NCBI RefSeq assembly: GCF_003171515.1
Contig: NC_089392.1
Span: forward strand, 372,001 to 436,000
Length of the DNA: 64,000 bases
Reading direction: 5' to 3'
Source: Pyrenophora tritici-repentis
Taxonomy: Eukaryota; Ascomycota; Dothideomycetes; Pleosporales; Pleosporaceae
The notes beneath the pieces are model-generated. The model had not been told where the DNA came from and did no database searches. It was given only the letters and a program-made list of their open reading frames with translations. Below are positions 9,628 through 20,746 of the stretch, piece by piece. The translations under genes were made by a program, and so were the position numbers. How positions within the stretch are numbered: the first letter of the stretch is position 1; each line of letters starts with the position of its first letter.

Positions 9628-12600
9628 CTCGAGGAAGAAGTACGGTTAAACAGCCTCAGCGCACAAACGCATTTCCTATATTAACAACTTGTTTCAAGGG
9701 CATAATTGCCCATCTCCCGAACCGCCACTTTTCTCCTTGTGACCTTGTCGCCTTGCTTGCCTGCCGCAGTCCAGTTGTCCATGTTTCTCCGCCAGAGCTG
9801 TCGTCCGAATCGGTCCTTAGTACGCGTTTCCACCAGTCAGGCAAATTAAAAACGACCCCTGTTTAATTAAGCTGTGTCAAGAACCGGCCAAGCTACGGTT
9901 AGATTGATATAGTGTCTTGTGGGGAAGCCATGAGGCGGTTGTTTATGCAACGCGCCTGCATGAATCGGGGAGATCGGTGTGCTTAATTCCCTCGGCAAAA
10001 GGCTTGGAGAGGCTTGCGTCGTCCTTGTCGCCTTGTTTCCTGGGCCGCATACACCTCTCGACCTCATCTACACGTTGGGAATGCCGGTGGGTATTTTCCA
10101 CTTTTGAGGCTTTACAGATTGCGAGCATAGACAGCGGGAACGGAAGCACTAAGGTGGCGCAAAACACTCGACAGCATGGGCGTAAGCAGCCCTGCAAGAG
10201 CCGCCGAAGATGTGCCAAACGGAACAGTGGCCCAAATCCCTGGAGGTTTTGGTGTACATCTGACCTCGACCTGGCTTTGCCGGCGTTAGAACTACTGACA
10301 GCCGACAGCAGTCATGTCACGTACCTACACCGCGTACTTGCAGCCGGTAAAGCTTCCCTTTTTCAGCGGGCACTAGAGCAACATAGCCGATCAAGAAGTG
10401 CCGAGTGGAGGAAAATCCGGGGCATCCTTCCTATACTGTACAATTGTCGACGACCTTGGTAATTCTATAGCTACACACCGGTTATTCAAAGCTGAAAGCA
10501 ACCGCAGTACTTGTTCGTCCATGTCAAGAAGGGTGCAACAGAGGCCCTCAGCTCGTAACATGCGACCCACGCCACCGCCCTGCCGTGCATGTTTCAAACA
10601 GCCCCACTATATCCCTTCCAACAATTCCACAAAGTCGTCTTTCACAGACAGTATACCGGTGCATGAAACAGCCACACAAAAATGACGGTAGTACAAGCAT
10701 ATATCCCTACTTTTGACTCCACTTCCCGAAAAATTTATATCCGCGACCTGGGTGTGGAAGATTACCAAGTTGCGTTCCCTCAGAAAGAGCCGCGCTTGTC
10801 TTACGCAAGCCGGGCATCGGTTCATTCCGTCTAGTACCTGATCCGAGCGTCGCCATTCTTTCTGATCTAGACTCCGGATCTATTCTTCCACTGTCTTTCT
10901 TTACCCAAAATCCATAACAGCCTTACCGTACCAGTACGCAACGGTAAACGTCAGCACTAGATGTCTGCCACCCGTCGTGTAAATTCAACATCGCAGATAG
11001 TAATTACCCATTGTCGCCATTGGGCCTTCGATGGTACAGCGTTTGCAAACATTACAAATCCATTCTCAAACGCATTATATGTTATATCTCTCAGAACCCC
11101 ACCTATAATTCAGCCCGTTCCTGTCAAAGACAAACATCGCAGCCCCGATGCATTAAACGCCATCATAGCCCCTTTTTTCCACACAACCCAGAAAATGGCA
11201 GGGTCTTCCCTATGCTATTACCACAATTATATACCACATGTCTGGATCTTTTGCGTCATCGCGGACTTTCCATGGCCCTTCGTATTTTCGATTTGGGCCC
11301 GGGCCGAGTAATCACGACACCCAGCTGGTGGCTGGTGGCATGACATGTCTTCTGTATATTGAGCCACGACACTTACCACTGACTTTATTTTTCAAAGAAT
11401 GTTAAACTCCCACCGGCACAAGTCGACTTTGAATCGGGGGCTCTGGAGTGAGACGTTCCTCTACACCGAGTTCACGGATACGACATTAGCAGTAAGCCAG
11501 CACATCTACACGCATACGCGAACTTTCATTTGCTTTACACAGTTGGGGGAAGTACCGCATGCCGTGTGCTAGAAAGGAAAAAAAAACATCCCCCACAGTG
11601 AGCGCGAGCGTGCGTGCGTGCGCAACTCACCAAAAATCCCCATCCCCATTCCCATCCCTTATATCCCACATACCCGTCTCTCGGCCAGACTCTCGCTGCT
11701 GCAGCGGCGGCGCCACAAAACACCCGTTCCGCCACCAAAAAAAAAACAGATGAAACACTCACAAACAATTTTATACCCGGGATACGACACAGCTAGCCTC
11801 CTTTCATCTCCGAACCATATAATGTTGTTTCTCGAATCTGTCATACACGCTTCTAGCCTTTGCGGTCTGTAGAATCTAGAGTAACAAGGTTTGGGTCTAG
11901 ACGTTTACTTACTGACGCCGTGCTTCCATTTGTGGAAATTGGGAATTCGTTCTAGAATGTTTCTATGGCTGGATCTGCGCCATTTGTGTGGAGGTGAGTT
12001 GAGTTGAGCTGGGAGTGGTAGGTAGGTAGGTGATAATCATCATTTTCAAACTCCATCAGAACAACTTTCGTCACACGTCGCTCCACTACCTTTCGTCTTC
12101 GTCTTCTCATAGCCTTCTCTTTCCCTTGAGAAGCTAACCCTCGTATTCGTATCTGCACATCATACCTCTCCTCCTCACCGTCCCGCACCCACCCGATAAC
12201 GCTATACGATTACGCTCCGATACGAGAACCACAAAACGCACCCACCCAGGGTCCCGGTTCAACTTTCCGTCTCACGGCTCACGGCTCGTCATCTGTCTCA
12301 CAGTCCTTCTTGCGCCACAGTCAGCAGTGCAAAAAAGTTACGATACGATACGGTAAGCACCAGCAAGTCAGCGAGCCATCCCACGTGGGATGATGCTGTA
12401 AGCAGCCGGTTGAGCCGCCGGGTGTATACCGTGTGTGTGCTGTGCTGTGCAGCGGGTAACGGTCTGTGTGTGTGTGAATACGAGGATGAAAGGTGATGAT
12501 GAGGTTTGCATAGTTTCGCATAGTTTCGGACAACAGAGCTGCTCTAAACTGTACACAAAGGTAGTACGTGAGCATGGCATCCGAAAAGCGCAGCTCAAGG

Positions 12601-12714
12601 CGGAAATAGAGATATACGCAGACAGATAGGTAAACCCATGAATGAATGTAAAAAAGTAATTCCGCTACAGACGGACCATTGGAGTCACGCGCTGCCTCTT
12701 CATCCAGCCGTCAA

Positions 12715-12752
12715 CCCACCAACCAACCAACCAACCAGCCAGCCAGCCAACA
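12715..12752. repeat. tetranucleotide repeat (CCAA)n/(CCAG)n
   Basis: About four CCAA units followed by three CCAG units in non-coding DNA. Confidence 0.8.
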
Positions 12753-12828
12753 AGACGCTCAAACAAATAAGCCGCCCGCCTAAGAACCGATGCATGCATC
12801 CGCACCGTTATATCCCTATACCCCCGTA

Positions 12829-12871
12829 ACTGTACCGTACCGTAACTGTACCGTACCGTACCCGTACCGTC
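12829..12871. repeat. CGTAC/TGTAC simple repeat
   Basis: Repeated units of the type ACTGTACCGTACCGTA and CCGTACC in tandem, non-coding, downstream of the gelsolin-like gene. Confidence 0.75.
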
Positions 12872-13143
12872 TCTTCTCACCCGCCTGCATATTTCTTTCC
12901 CGCACATGACGAATGAGAAAATGACTGTATATATACATTTCGAATCAAATCGAATCGAATAAAGTAGCGACCCAAAGATCCAGCCAAAGATCTCAAGCAT
13001 GTATGGCGATCAAACCCATATCAGGCGATCCAGCAACCGCATCAACCATCGTACATGATCGTGATCGCTAACAGATACTCATACAACACACACCACATAC
13101 ACAAGCGTCCCTAGCATCTCTCATTGCCCTAAAACCATCACAA

Positions 13144-16100
13144 CTACCTCCTCGTCCCCTCAATAGCCTTTTCCAAACCCACAATCCTCAGACTCTTGCC
13201 CCTACCCAACTTACCGCTCATGAGACCCGCAGCAGGAATCAACTTGTCGTCCCAGTGTCTAAACAGGACCTTCATGTCGCGGGGCACGCCCTCTAGGACG
13301 ACGGTGGTGACGGGCATAAAGGGCCGGTCTTCTTCTGAGACGGCGAGCATGCCGTAGGCTTGTGCGAACATGAGGGCGGTGGAGAAGGCGGGGGCTTGTG
13401 AGCGAGACAAGGGGCCGACGATGCTGGGATTGGGTTAGAAAAATTGCCACCGGGAAATATAGGGCCATGTGTGTATGACAACACAAAACACTTACATGTA
13501 CATTTCGAAAAAGGCATCAAGGACGTAAATATTCTCCGGCTCCAAATCACGCTGGGAAAAGGGCATGATTTCCTTGATCTCGGTTTTGACCGTCCCGACG
13601 GGCGACTTTGGCGTAATTGGCGTCTGTGGCCTCTGTTCAGCAGCGTTCCAAGATGGTCTTCGTAGCAGCGGCGCGAAAAAGGAGCTGCTCACCTGGAGTG
13701 CTTGGCCCCATCCAGCCGGCTGGCCCGTCGTCTGTTCAATCTTGTAGAGGCGGACGCGATACTTGTCCGACGTGGCCTTGTAGCGCCAGTGGTCTGCGGA
13801 CCGGGGGATGGCCGGCCCCTTGTTTGGAACCAGCGATGGTGGGAATGTGTTGAGCATGTCCTGGGGCTCAGAGCCTTCGGCAATCTCGGCGTAATCGCCT
13901 GTCGGTGCTAGGTCCATGCCCATAAGACGCGCGCCTGACACTTCTTCGGCCGAGCAGCCCCGGCCCTTCCAGAGGTACACTCTACCGGTGGATGTGGTGA
14001 TTAGGTAGGGGAATGCGGAGCAGAGACTCTTGAGCGCGTAGTCGACTTCGTCAAATGCGAGGTGTCCGAGGTGGCGGCGACCGCATAGCATGAATTGCTT
14101 TGCTCCTGGCTTTGCACCACGTCTTGTGATTACAATACCACCCAGGGCTTCGAAGAAGTTGGGTGTCTCTTGGCCTTGACGCATAACGATGAGGCGTCCC
14201 TGATTCTGGCGTGCATGGTTCTTGGCAAACAGCTGTACATCTTCCAGTGTGGGCTCTGGCACACCATTGCCCGACCATAGATAGACATCGGTATGCTTAA
14301 CACCCTTTGAATCTGTATAGATGTGTGTGCACAAGTACATTGAGTCTTGAAACAATATGTGCTCCTCATGAACTAGGATAGGGTAAAGTCTACCATCGCC
14401 TGTTACTTCTTCAATCTTCTTGCGCAGTGTACGAATTTTGCCTGTCGGACCGAGATCAAGCGGTGGTGACTTTAGTGTGTGCATTGTGTCTATGTTGTCC
14501 GGAAGCTGGGTGTCTGTCACCGGAGCATCGTCAAAAAAGTCTGCGAACATTCCATCGTGCTTTTTGACCGGTGAAACGGGAGGTTCAGAAAACGGTCTGT
14601 TTGCGCTTCCTGGTGGTGACATGGGCGCATTCCTAGGCAGCTGTGGCGTTGAGTCACGTGATCGTGATGCGACCAACCCGCTCAAGCTTCCCAAGCTGAA
14701 ACCTAACCCAGCAGGCCTCGGCTTTGGCGGAACAGGCTCTGGTCGAGGGGATTCAGGCAGGGCCTTGTCTTCTGACACTGGAGAGCGGACGAGACCGGCA
14801 TCTTTCATCGCTGCTCGTTCGTCTGCTTGTGTAGGGAGTTTGATCGGTGCTCTCACTGGTGCGGGTGATGAGGATGTTGTCGGTCTGCCCCACATGCTGG
14901 TAGCATTCTTGACTGATGAAAAGCCGGTCTTTTGGGGTGAGGGCTGATTGGTGGCTGGTGAGATCTCAACGTTGGGCGTTGAAATTCCTCTGAGTGGCGT
15001 GGATTTGGGGGACTCTACTGCTGGTTTGGTGGGTAATGTGGGCAATGGGCGTGAGAATCGAGAATGTGATGTTGGGGATGGCGAAGGTGAGTTTGCTTTT
15101 GGTGTTTCGACCTGCTTCGGGAGAGGCGACTTTTGCGGCGTGCTATACGACCCGGAAACACGCTTCTCAAATTCTAGGGATGTAGGCTTCTTGGGGATTC
15201 CCGGCGAACCAATCTTAGGAGAGCTGATGGACTCTGGTCGGGGAGAGGGCTTGGGTGTGACTTGAGACCCCGATACCCTTCGGTCTTGGTCCACGGGTTC
15301 TGGTTTCTTGGACGACTCGGGTGTGGCGGTCTTTGAAAAGTTACCCGAAGATATACGTGCGGACTTGGCTGGTGTGGCAGGCTTCTCGGTCGATGATCTA
15401 CTGGCTGGCGTTCTGGCTACTGGTCGCTGCTCTGGGTTTCCGTTAGTCTTGGAAGGCTCAGAGCTAGCAATTGCACGCTCAGAATTCACCAAGGGGACAG
15501 CAGCAGCAGTATGTACCTTCTCTTCAGCCTTTTCCGGTTCACTGGCCGTCTGTTTCGACGCCGGCGCTCGTCGCTTGGGTCCACGGGCCCGACCCTTGGT
15601 CATGTGTTGCAGTTCTGGTGCAGGTCCGGTCTTCTCTTGCGCAGGCCTGGTAGGTGACGCATCTACCTCAGCACTTGATGTAGACTTGTTCGTCGCTTGA
15701 GGAGGCGGTCCTCGAGCGAGCATACCGGCTAATGCAGGGTTGAAACGTCCCGCTAGCTTACCAGACATGGCCGGTTCCTTGGTTGGAGATGGGGGAGCAG
15801 GCGATGCTGACTTGTCGTTCATGATGGGTCTGACAGCGCTTAAGCTCTTCTTCCTGGCGAGGGCCTCTGGTATAGGCTCTTTTTCTTTCGAGGCCGTGGT
15901 CTTAGGGTCGCTATCTGCCCGGTGAAGACCTTTTGACTTCAGAATAGCTTCTGGTGTAGGAGCAGGCTTTGATATGCTGTCTGACCTTTTCAGGACGGAG
16001 CCCTCTGCTTGCGCCTTGTCGAAGATGACCGACTTCTTCTTGAGGAGACTCTCCTTGAACTCATCTTTCCGCACAGTAGGCTTGGGACCACCAGTTATGT

Positions 16101-18287
16101 TCAAAGCACCCTTGCCCCGCGTTATGTTATCTTTGAGGACGTCGGGTGCCACGTAGTTCTTCGTCTCTGTCTTTCTTAATCTGCCAAAGACGTTTTGCAA
16201 CTCGTTCACTTCGTTATCCTTGGAGTTGTTTACTGGTAGTTGACGGGACTTCAGTCCGGCGCGGAAATCCTTCTTCGGCGCGGGCTCTGTCTTGGCCACT
16301 GGGAAGCCATTGCCCATGTCTTTGTTAAATCTCGCTGCTACCGGCTTCGCGCTTGTCGGCGCTGATGGTTCTTCAGTTGCTGAGGGAGAGGTGGGTGACT
16401 GGACAGAAGCTGGTGCGGGTGCTTCCTCTGCAGCCTTACCGGAAGGCTCCTTTGGGGCTTCGGGCTCGTCTGAGACTGGTGGTGCCTCCTCCGCAGGCTT
16501 TGGCTTCTGAGTCGATACAGACAAAGGCGCTGGAGATTGCTCCTTCACTGTGTCCATCTTCTTGGGCTCGACAATGTGCTCCTCCTTCTTTGGAGATTCG
16601 GGCCTGCGCAAGCCCACAGGCTTCAGTTGTACATCCTTGATGGGTGACGTCCGACCCGACCCAGGCGGCTCGCCAAACGGACTGCCCTTGCCTAGATCGA
16701 CACTACTGCGCTGCTGCTTGATGCGACTGAGTTCAGCCATCCAAGCGGGCTGCGCTGGTGCTGATTGCTTCATCGTCTTAGGTGACTCTGGCTTGCTCAG
16801 CGCACTCTCCAACCAACTCGACTTTGTCTTTGTAGGGCTCCATCGTTTCGAAGGGCTTGGAGGAGATTCGTCTTGTAGTTGTGCGTCCTTTTCGCTAAAC
16901 GTTGACGCGACCGACTTGGCTCTGCTGTGGCGGGGGAGGGCTGGCTTGACAAATTCTTCTTTCGGCGCGGCATCCTTGTCGGCAACAGTAACAGTTGCAT
17001 TGCTGTAGCTCGAGGTGGGACGCGAAGAGGATTCGCCAAAGTTGTCTCTGCTCGCGGGCCGCTCGAGGAGGGAGAGGGTGCCATAGCCTGCCATGGCGCT
17101 CGAGCGGTTGCTGAAGGAGGAATTTTGCCTGCTCAGAACTGGCGGGTTCTGCGTACTCCATCGCTTGCTCACACTGTCGCTGCGCTTGAGCATGGCGCTC
17201 TGGACGAAGCCGCCCATGCCCTTTGTCGGTGACGCAGAGCGCTCCCTTTCTGGCGATATCCTCCCTTGGGTCGGCGACATGGCCATCCCGCGTGCTGCGC
17301 GCTCATTGTCCCCGCCGTCAACAGAAGAGGCGGGCTCTGAGGGTAGCGCAAACTTTTGCGACTCAAGCACCGGCAACGGCGACCGTCCCTTTGCACTCGG
17401 GTCTGCATCGCCGCCAGATATGGATGTGCTCGTGGAGAAGCGGTTGCTCATGGCGGTGCTCCCTCGCATGGAGCCGCCTCGTGACCCCGGCGAGCTCGAG
17501 CGTACGCTCTCAGCAGGCGGACTGCCAACTTCTGGCTCTATAGTCGAGTCGCGTGACATGCCTGGAAGCTGTCTCCTGGCCGAGACTGAGTCTGCGTCGG
17601 AAGCGGTGTCGTCTTGGCTTTTCCTAAAAGCAGCTGAGCCCCTCCCTCCGTCGGCTGACTGTCGGAAGAAAGCAGGGTCTTTTGCACCTAGCGAGGCGGC
17701 AATGGAGCTTCGTGAGGGGTTTACGTCGGGCGAAGAGGGCTCTGCTGTGTTTGTAGTCGACGGTCGTTCGGGGGAGCGCCCTGCTACCGAGAGCGGGCGC
17801 CGTATGCTGCCCGATTGCGGCCTCTGCTTCCACGAGAGCGTCCCTGATCGTCCCAGAGCGGCGGCGCTGGTCGCAGGCTTCTTAGGTTCTACATCTTCGA
17901 GTGTCACGGGCTGCTCCTCCTCGGCGCGGGCCACGACGTCTTGTGCCGGCGGGCTCATGGTCGGTGTGGGCGTACTGGCAGCCTGTTCCTGTACCGCTCT
18001 CGGGGTGCCGGCTGCAGAGCGTGGCGATTGCGGTGTATATGGCTTGTCGGGAGAGATTGACCGCGCTCGCTCTGTTTTGGGCAAATTATCAGCAGCTGTG
18101 ACCATGTGTAAGGCGCGTGTAGAAAAAACAAACCTGCTCGCCGCGCTAGTCTCTCGCTGCGGCCTTGTATCAAATCTTCTTCCAACTTCTTCACCCGCTC
18201 GGCATCCTCTTGGTCTCGCTGGTCGCCGAGGCGTCGGATGCGCTGCACAAACTCCGAGGGGTCGATTTCCTTGTCTTCGGAAGACAT
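13144..18287 (-). CDS. DUF4045 / gelsolin-villin repeat actin-binding protein
   Basis: A large fungal protein joining an N-terminal disordered DUF4045 region to C-terminal gelsolin/villin-type repeats, probably acting on the cortical actin cytoskeleton. Exons are 18134-18287, 13496-18071 and 13144-13423, giving 1669 aa. Exon 1 encodes MSSEDKEIDPSEFVQRIRRL and a charged helix ending RSERLARRA. Joining to exon 2 gives the family's ARRAERARSISPDK, which fixes the start and intron 1. Roughly residues 60-1200 are Ser/Pro/Lys-rich and low in complexity. The gelsolin-like part starts near FFDDAPVTDTQLPD and includes MYLCTHIYTDSKGVKHTDVY, GRVYLWKGRGCSAEEV and, at the C terminus, IVGPLSRSQAPAFSTALMFA. 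A possible extra in-frame 60-nt intron lies at about 13633-13692 (donor GTGAGC, branch CTGAAC); removing it would shorten the protein by 20 residues. Confidence 0.88.
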
Positions 18288-18746
18288 GGTGAAGGGAGAT
18301 GAGATGAGTAGGCTGGGCAGAGACACAGGCCAGTGTGCGCTACGGGACTACGACACTACGACTCGAGGGCAACGGCTGAAGCTGCTCGGCTGTCAAATGA
18401 TTCCTGAGCCGATCACAGAGCTAGACGGTCGTTAGATTGCTTGGATTCGGTTACTTCATCCCCGGATGTGTTTCAGACGATGAGTCGTGGAGAGGCAGCG
18501 ACGTAAGAATATCCCGGCTTGCAGGCGAACAGGCACAATCAAGAGGGCAAAAGGGAAAAGAGGGATGTAGTGATGGCTCAATGCATGTTTGTTTATGCCG
18601 TCAAATCCAGCTGCGAAGCTCCCACATGAGCGGTTGGAGCTTGTTCAGACTACCGCTGCACTACCCGTAGCTAGCCTTTGGGCTGCGTTGCCCCTTGCAC
18701 ATACATCCGTCCGATGCAGTAACATGTCGTGTTTGGCCGACGGTAA
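18288..18746. other. intergenic, gelsolin-like promoter / ARL2 3' region
   Basis: A 459-bp spacer between two minus-strand genes. It should hold the promoter of the DUF4045/gelsolin gene and the ARL2 3' UTR. No other signal is seen. Confidence 0.55.
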
Positions 18747-19543
18747 TCAATACAGGAAGAGTCGCGCTTTTGCGTCCTGTACCACCCATTCAAGGCCCTG
18801 CTGCAGGTTCAGGCCCGTCATGGCACTGCAAGTCATAATATGCCATTTGTGTGTCTTGATGGCGTCGAGTCGCAGTCCCTGTACGCCGTCAGCATTGGCC
18901 CGCCAACAAGTTCCAACATCCGAGCCGTCGCCCACCTCGCGTATCTCATCCTCGCTCATGGAGCCAGGCACGTCGCTCTTGTTTTTGAAGACAAGTAGGC
19001 TGGCGCCTGAGAGACGCTGCATTTGTCAGTTCCATCCATGTCTTTGTTTGGCCTGAGGCTGGTGCAAACCTCTTCTAGCAGCAGCCCCGCCAACTCCTGC
19101 CGACAGTCGTCAATTCGCTCGCGGTCCGTTGCATCAACCACCCAGATGAGCGTGTCTGTCTTTTCGAAATAGTTCTTCCAATACGTGCGCAGCGTCTTCT
19201 GTCCGCCAACATCCCCTGGTCCGTCAGTATGCGCTTTTCCGGGAGAAAGCAGGTGCAGTACATATGTTCAGTTTGTACCTTGCTCATTAGTTCCGGGACA
19301 TGGCACATATCGGGTCTCACACATACCCATCGTACTCGATCGTCTTGATAATGAAGCCAAGAGTAGGGCTGACACTGTTGACATCTTCGTTCATGATCTT
19401 CTTGACAATAGTCGTCTTCCCAGCATTGTCCAAACCCCTGATGCAGTAAGCCTCCGGACTTGCAGGCACACGGAAAGTACACACAGCATCAAGATGCGCA
19501 TCTCCTTGTCCTTCAAACGTGCTTTCCGTAATATCGACAGCAT
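18747..19543 (-). CDS. ARL2: ARL2-type small GTPase, 6 exons with 17-nt micro-exon
   Basis: ARF-like GTPase 2 acts with tubulin cofactors in microtubule biogenesis. Exons, in mRNA order, are 19485-19543, 19327-19437, 19262-19278, 19070-19215, 18936-19016 and 18747-18878, giving 181 aa, close to the usual ~184. GTP-binding motifs are G1 in [10 protein letters not shown], the switch I threonine in SVSPTLGF, G3 in NIWDVGGQ, G4 in FKNKSD and G5 in PCSA-like TCSAMTG. The protein starts [20 protein letters not shown]. Unlike ARFs it has no Gly at position 2, so it is not N-myristoylated. The G3 motif is split by introns on both sides of a 17-nt exon that encodes most of YKLNI; without this exon the frame is lost. 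Introns are 46-57 nt. Confidence 0.94.
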
Positions 19544-20746
19544 TTTGTATTATTTGGAATCTTGGTACTGGGTCGGTCGGGGTGATGAGTGGAGCCAGGA
19601 TGCGCTCTTCCAATCTTCGCTTAGTGGCCCGGCGAGACGCTTACACTGATGCAACGTCTGTATGCCAGCCAGGACTTGCTTTCCTCGCCATCTATGGATC
19701 CTGTCATAATTCAGAAATTCCCGGTACTACTATATATAGGAATCATGTGCAACTGTAATCAGCAGGACTACATGTGCTTTGTGGACCCGTAAATGCATTG
19801 CGCTTCAATCAACCATGGAACGAGCACTGAGTGAACTAGGCAGTTTGCTATCTGCTTGTGACCTGTACTGTTCATACAAAGAATGATATCCACATTTGCG
19901 AAGTACATGCCGTTTTCCTGGCACAAGAATCAGGGTCTGCTATTGTGGGAAGGTGAGATGGAGTCGGTGTCCACTCGATTAGGCACGCTAGTTGAGGCCT
20001 CGAAGCTGTATACATCGCACTTCTTTTAAATCTCTCATTCTTCATCCTAGTTACCTCTGTGGCTCTTTCTTTCTTCAGCATATTCTCTACCTTCCCGCTT
20101 GTCCACAGTTTACGGAAGCCTGCATCCCGAGCCGCGGAGTAACAAAAATGTTCTGTCCGCGCAATTCCCTCCCACCATCGCCGCCGATCGAGGAAATAGA
20201 GCTGAGAGCCGAGAATAACTCTATCGATGCTATAACAGGGCCAGAAAACCTGGCAATAACCTGGCAGCAAAAAACCGACTTTCCGCAAACTGTAAGTAAA
20301 GGCGGACTCACACTCACTCACCATCCTATGACGTACCCACCTCACACAGCCTAGCACAGCCCTATAAGAGGCTTACCTCCGCTCTCACTCTCACTCTTAA
20401 TTAAGACTCTAACACACAATAGAAAACAAAGCGCAAGACTGGTCGTGTTCAATGGGTGCCGCTCAGTCTCGAGGTTGATCTAGCAGCCCAGGTAATAATA
20501 GCAGTGCACCCGAACAATAGCTGGGCAGCTCAGCAAGCAGAGTTTTTCACTACAGTCGAACAGCCGCGCCAAAAAGCACGTGGCAAGGCAGCTGCCTCGA
20601 CCTCCGCTCACTCCATCACCCCACTTCGACTTGCACCTGCCAAACCTTTAGTCCCACACACACCCAACTCCAATAACGTACACAACACTTCAAAGCAGAC
20701 ACTCACAAGACCTTCGCGCAACAAGAGCAATACCAAAGACATCAAG
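19544..20746. other. divergent intergenic, ARL2 / GNAT protein
   Basis: About 1.2 kb that must hold both promoters. An open stretch at 20148-20291 followed by a GT-AG intron (20292-20422) and open frame to 20746 is in phase with the GNAT gene and could be a longer 5' end. A TATA-like CTATAAGAGG sits at about 20361-20370, inside that possible intron. Confidence 0.45.
20361..20370 (+). promoter_or_regulatory. TATA-like element upstream of the GNAT gene
   Basis: CTATAAGAGG, followed by a pyrimidine-rich stretch typical of fungal transcription starts, about 380 bp before the ATG at 20747. It would serve a transcript starting near 20390 with a leader of about 350 nt. Confidence 0.35.

Larger units (their letters stand above)
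9628..13143. other. 3.5-kb gene-free stretch between xylanase and gelsolin-like gene
   Basis: Upstream DNA of the xylanase and downstream DNA of the large minus-strand gene. Scattered short open stretches (for example 9917-10462) have no start context, introns or family likeness. Near 12715-12870 the sequence becomes simple-repeat rich. I see no RNA gene and no transposon. Confidence 0.45.

Noticed and set aside
9917..10462. 181-codon plus-strand open frame upstream of the xylanase
   Set aside because: No recognisable domain, mixed composition, and overlapping open stretches on the other strand. Length is compatible with chance at this GC content.
17093..18292. Long plus-strand open frame (about 400 codons) opposite the DUF4045/gelsolin gene
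   Set aside because: It is antisense to a Ser/Pro/Ala-rich coding region where the opposite strand is open by codon bias. It has no family likeness.
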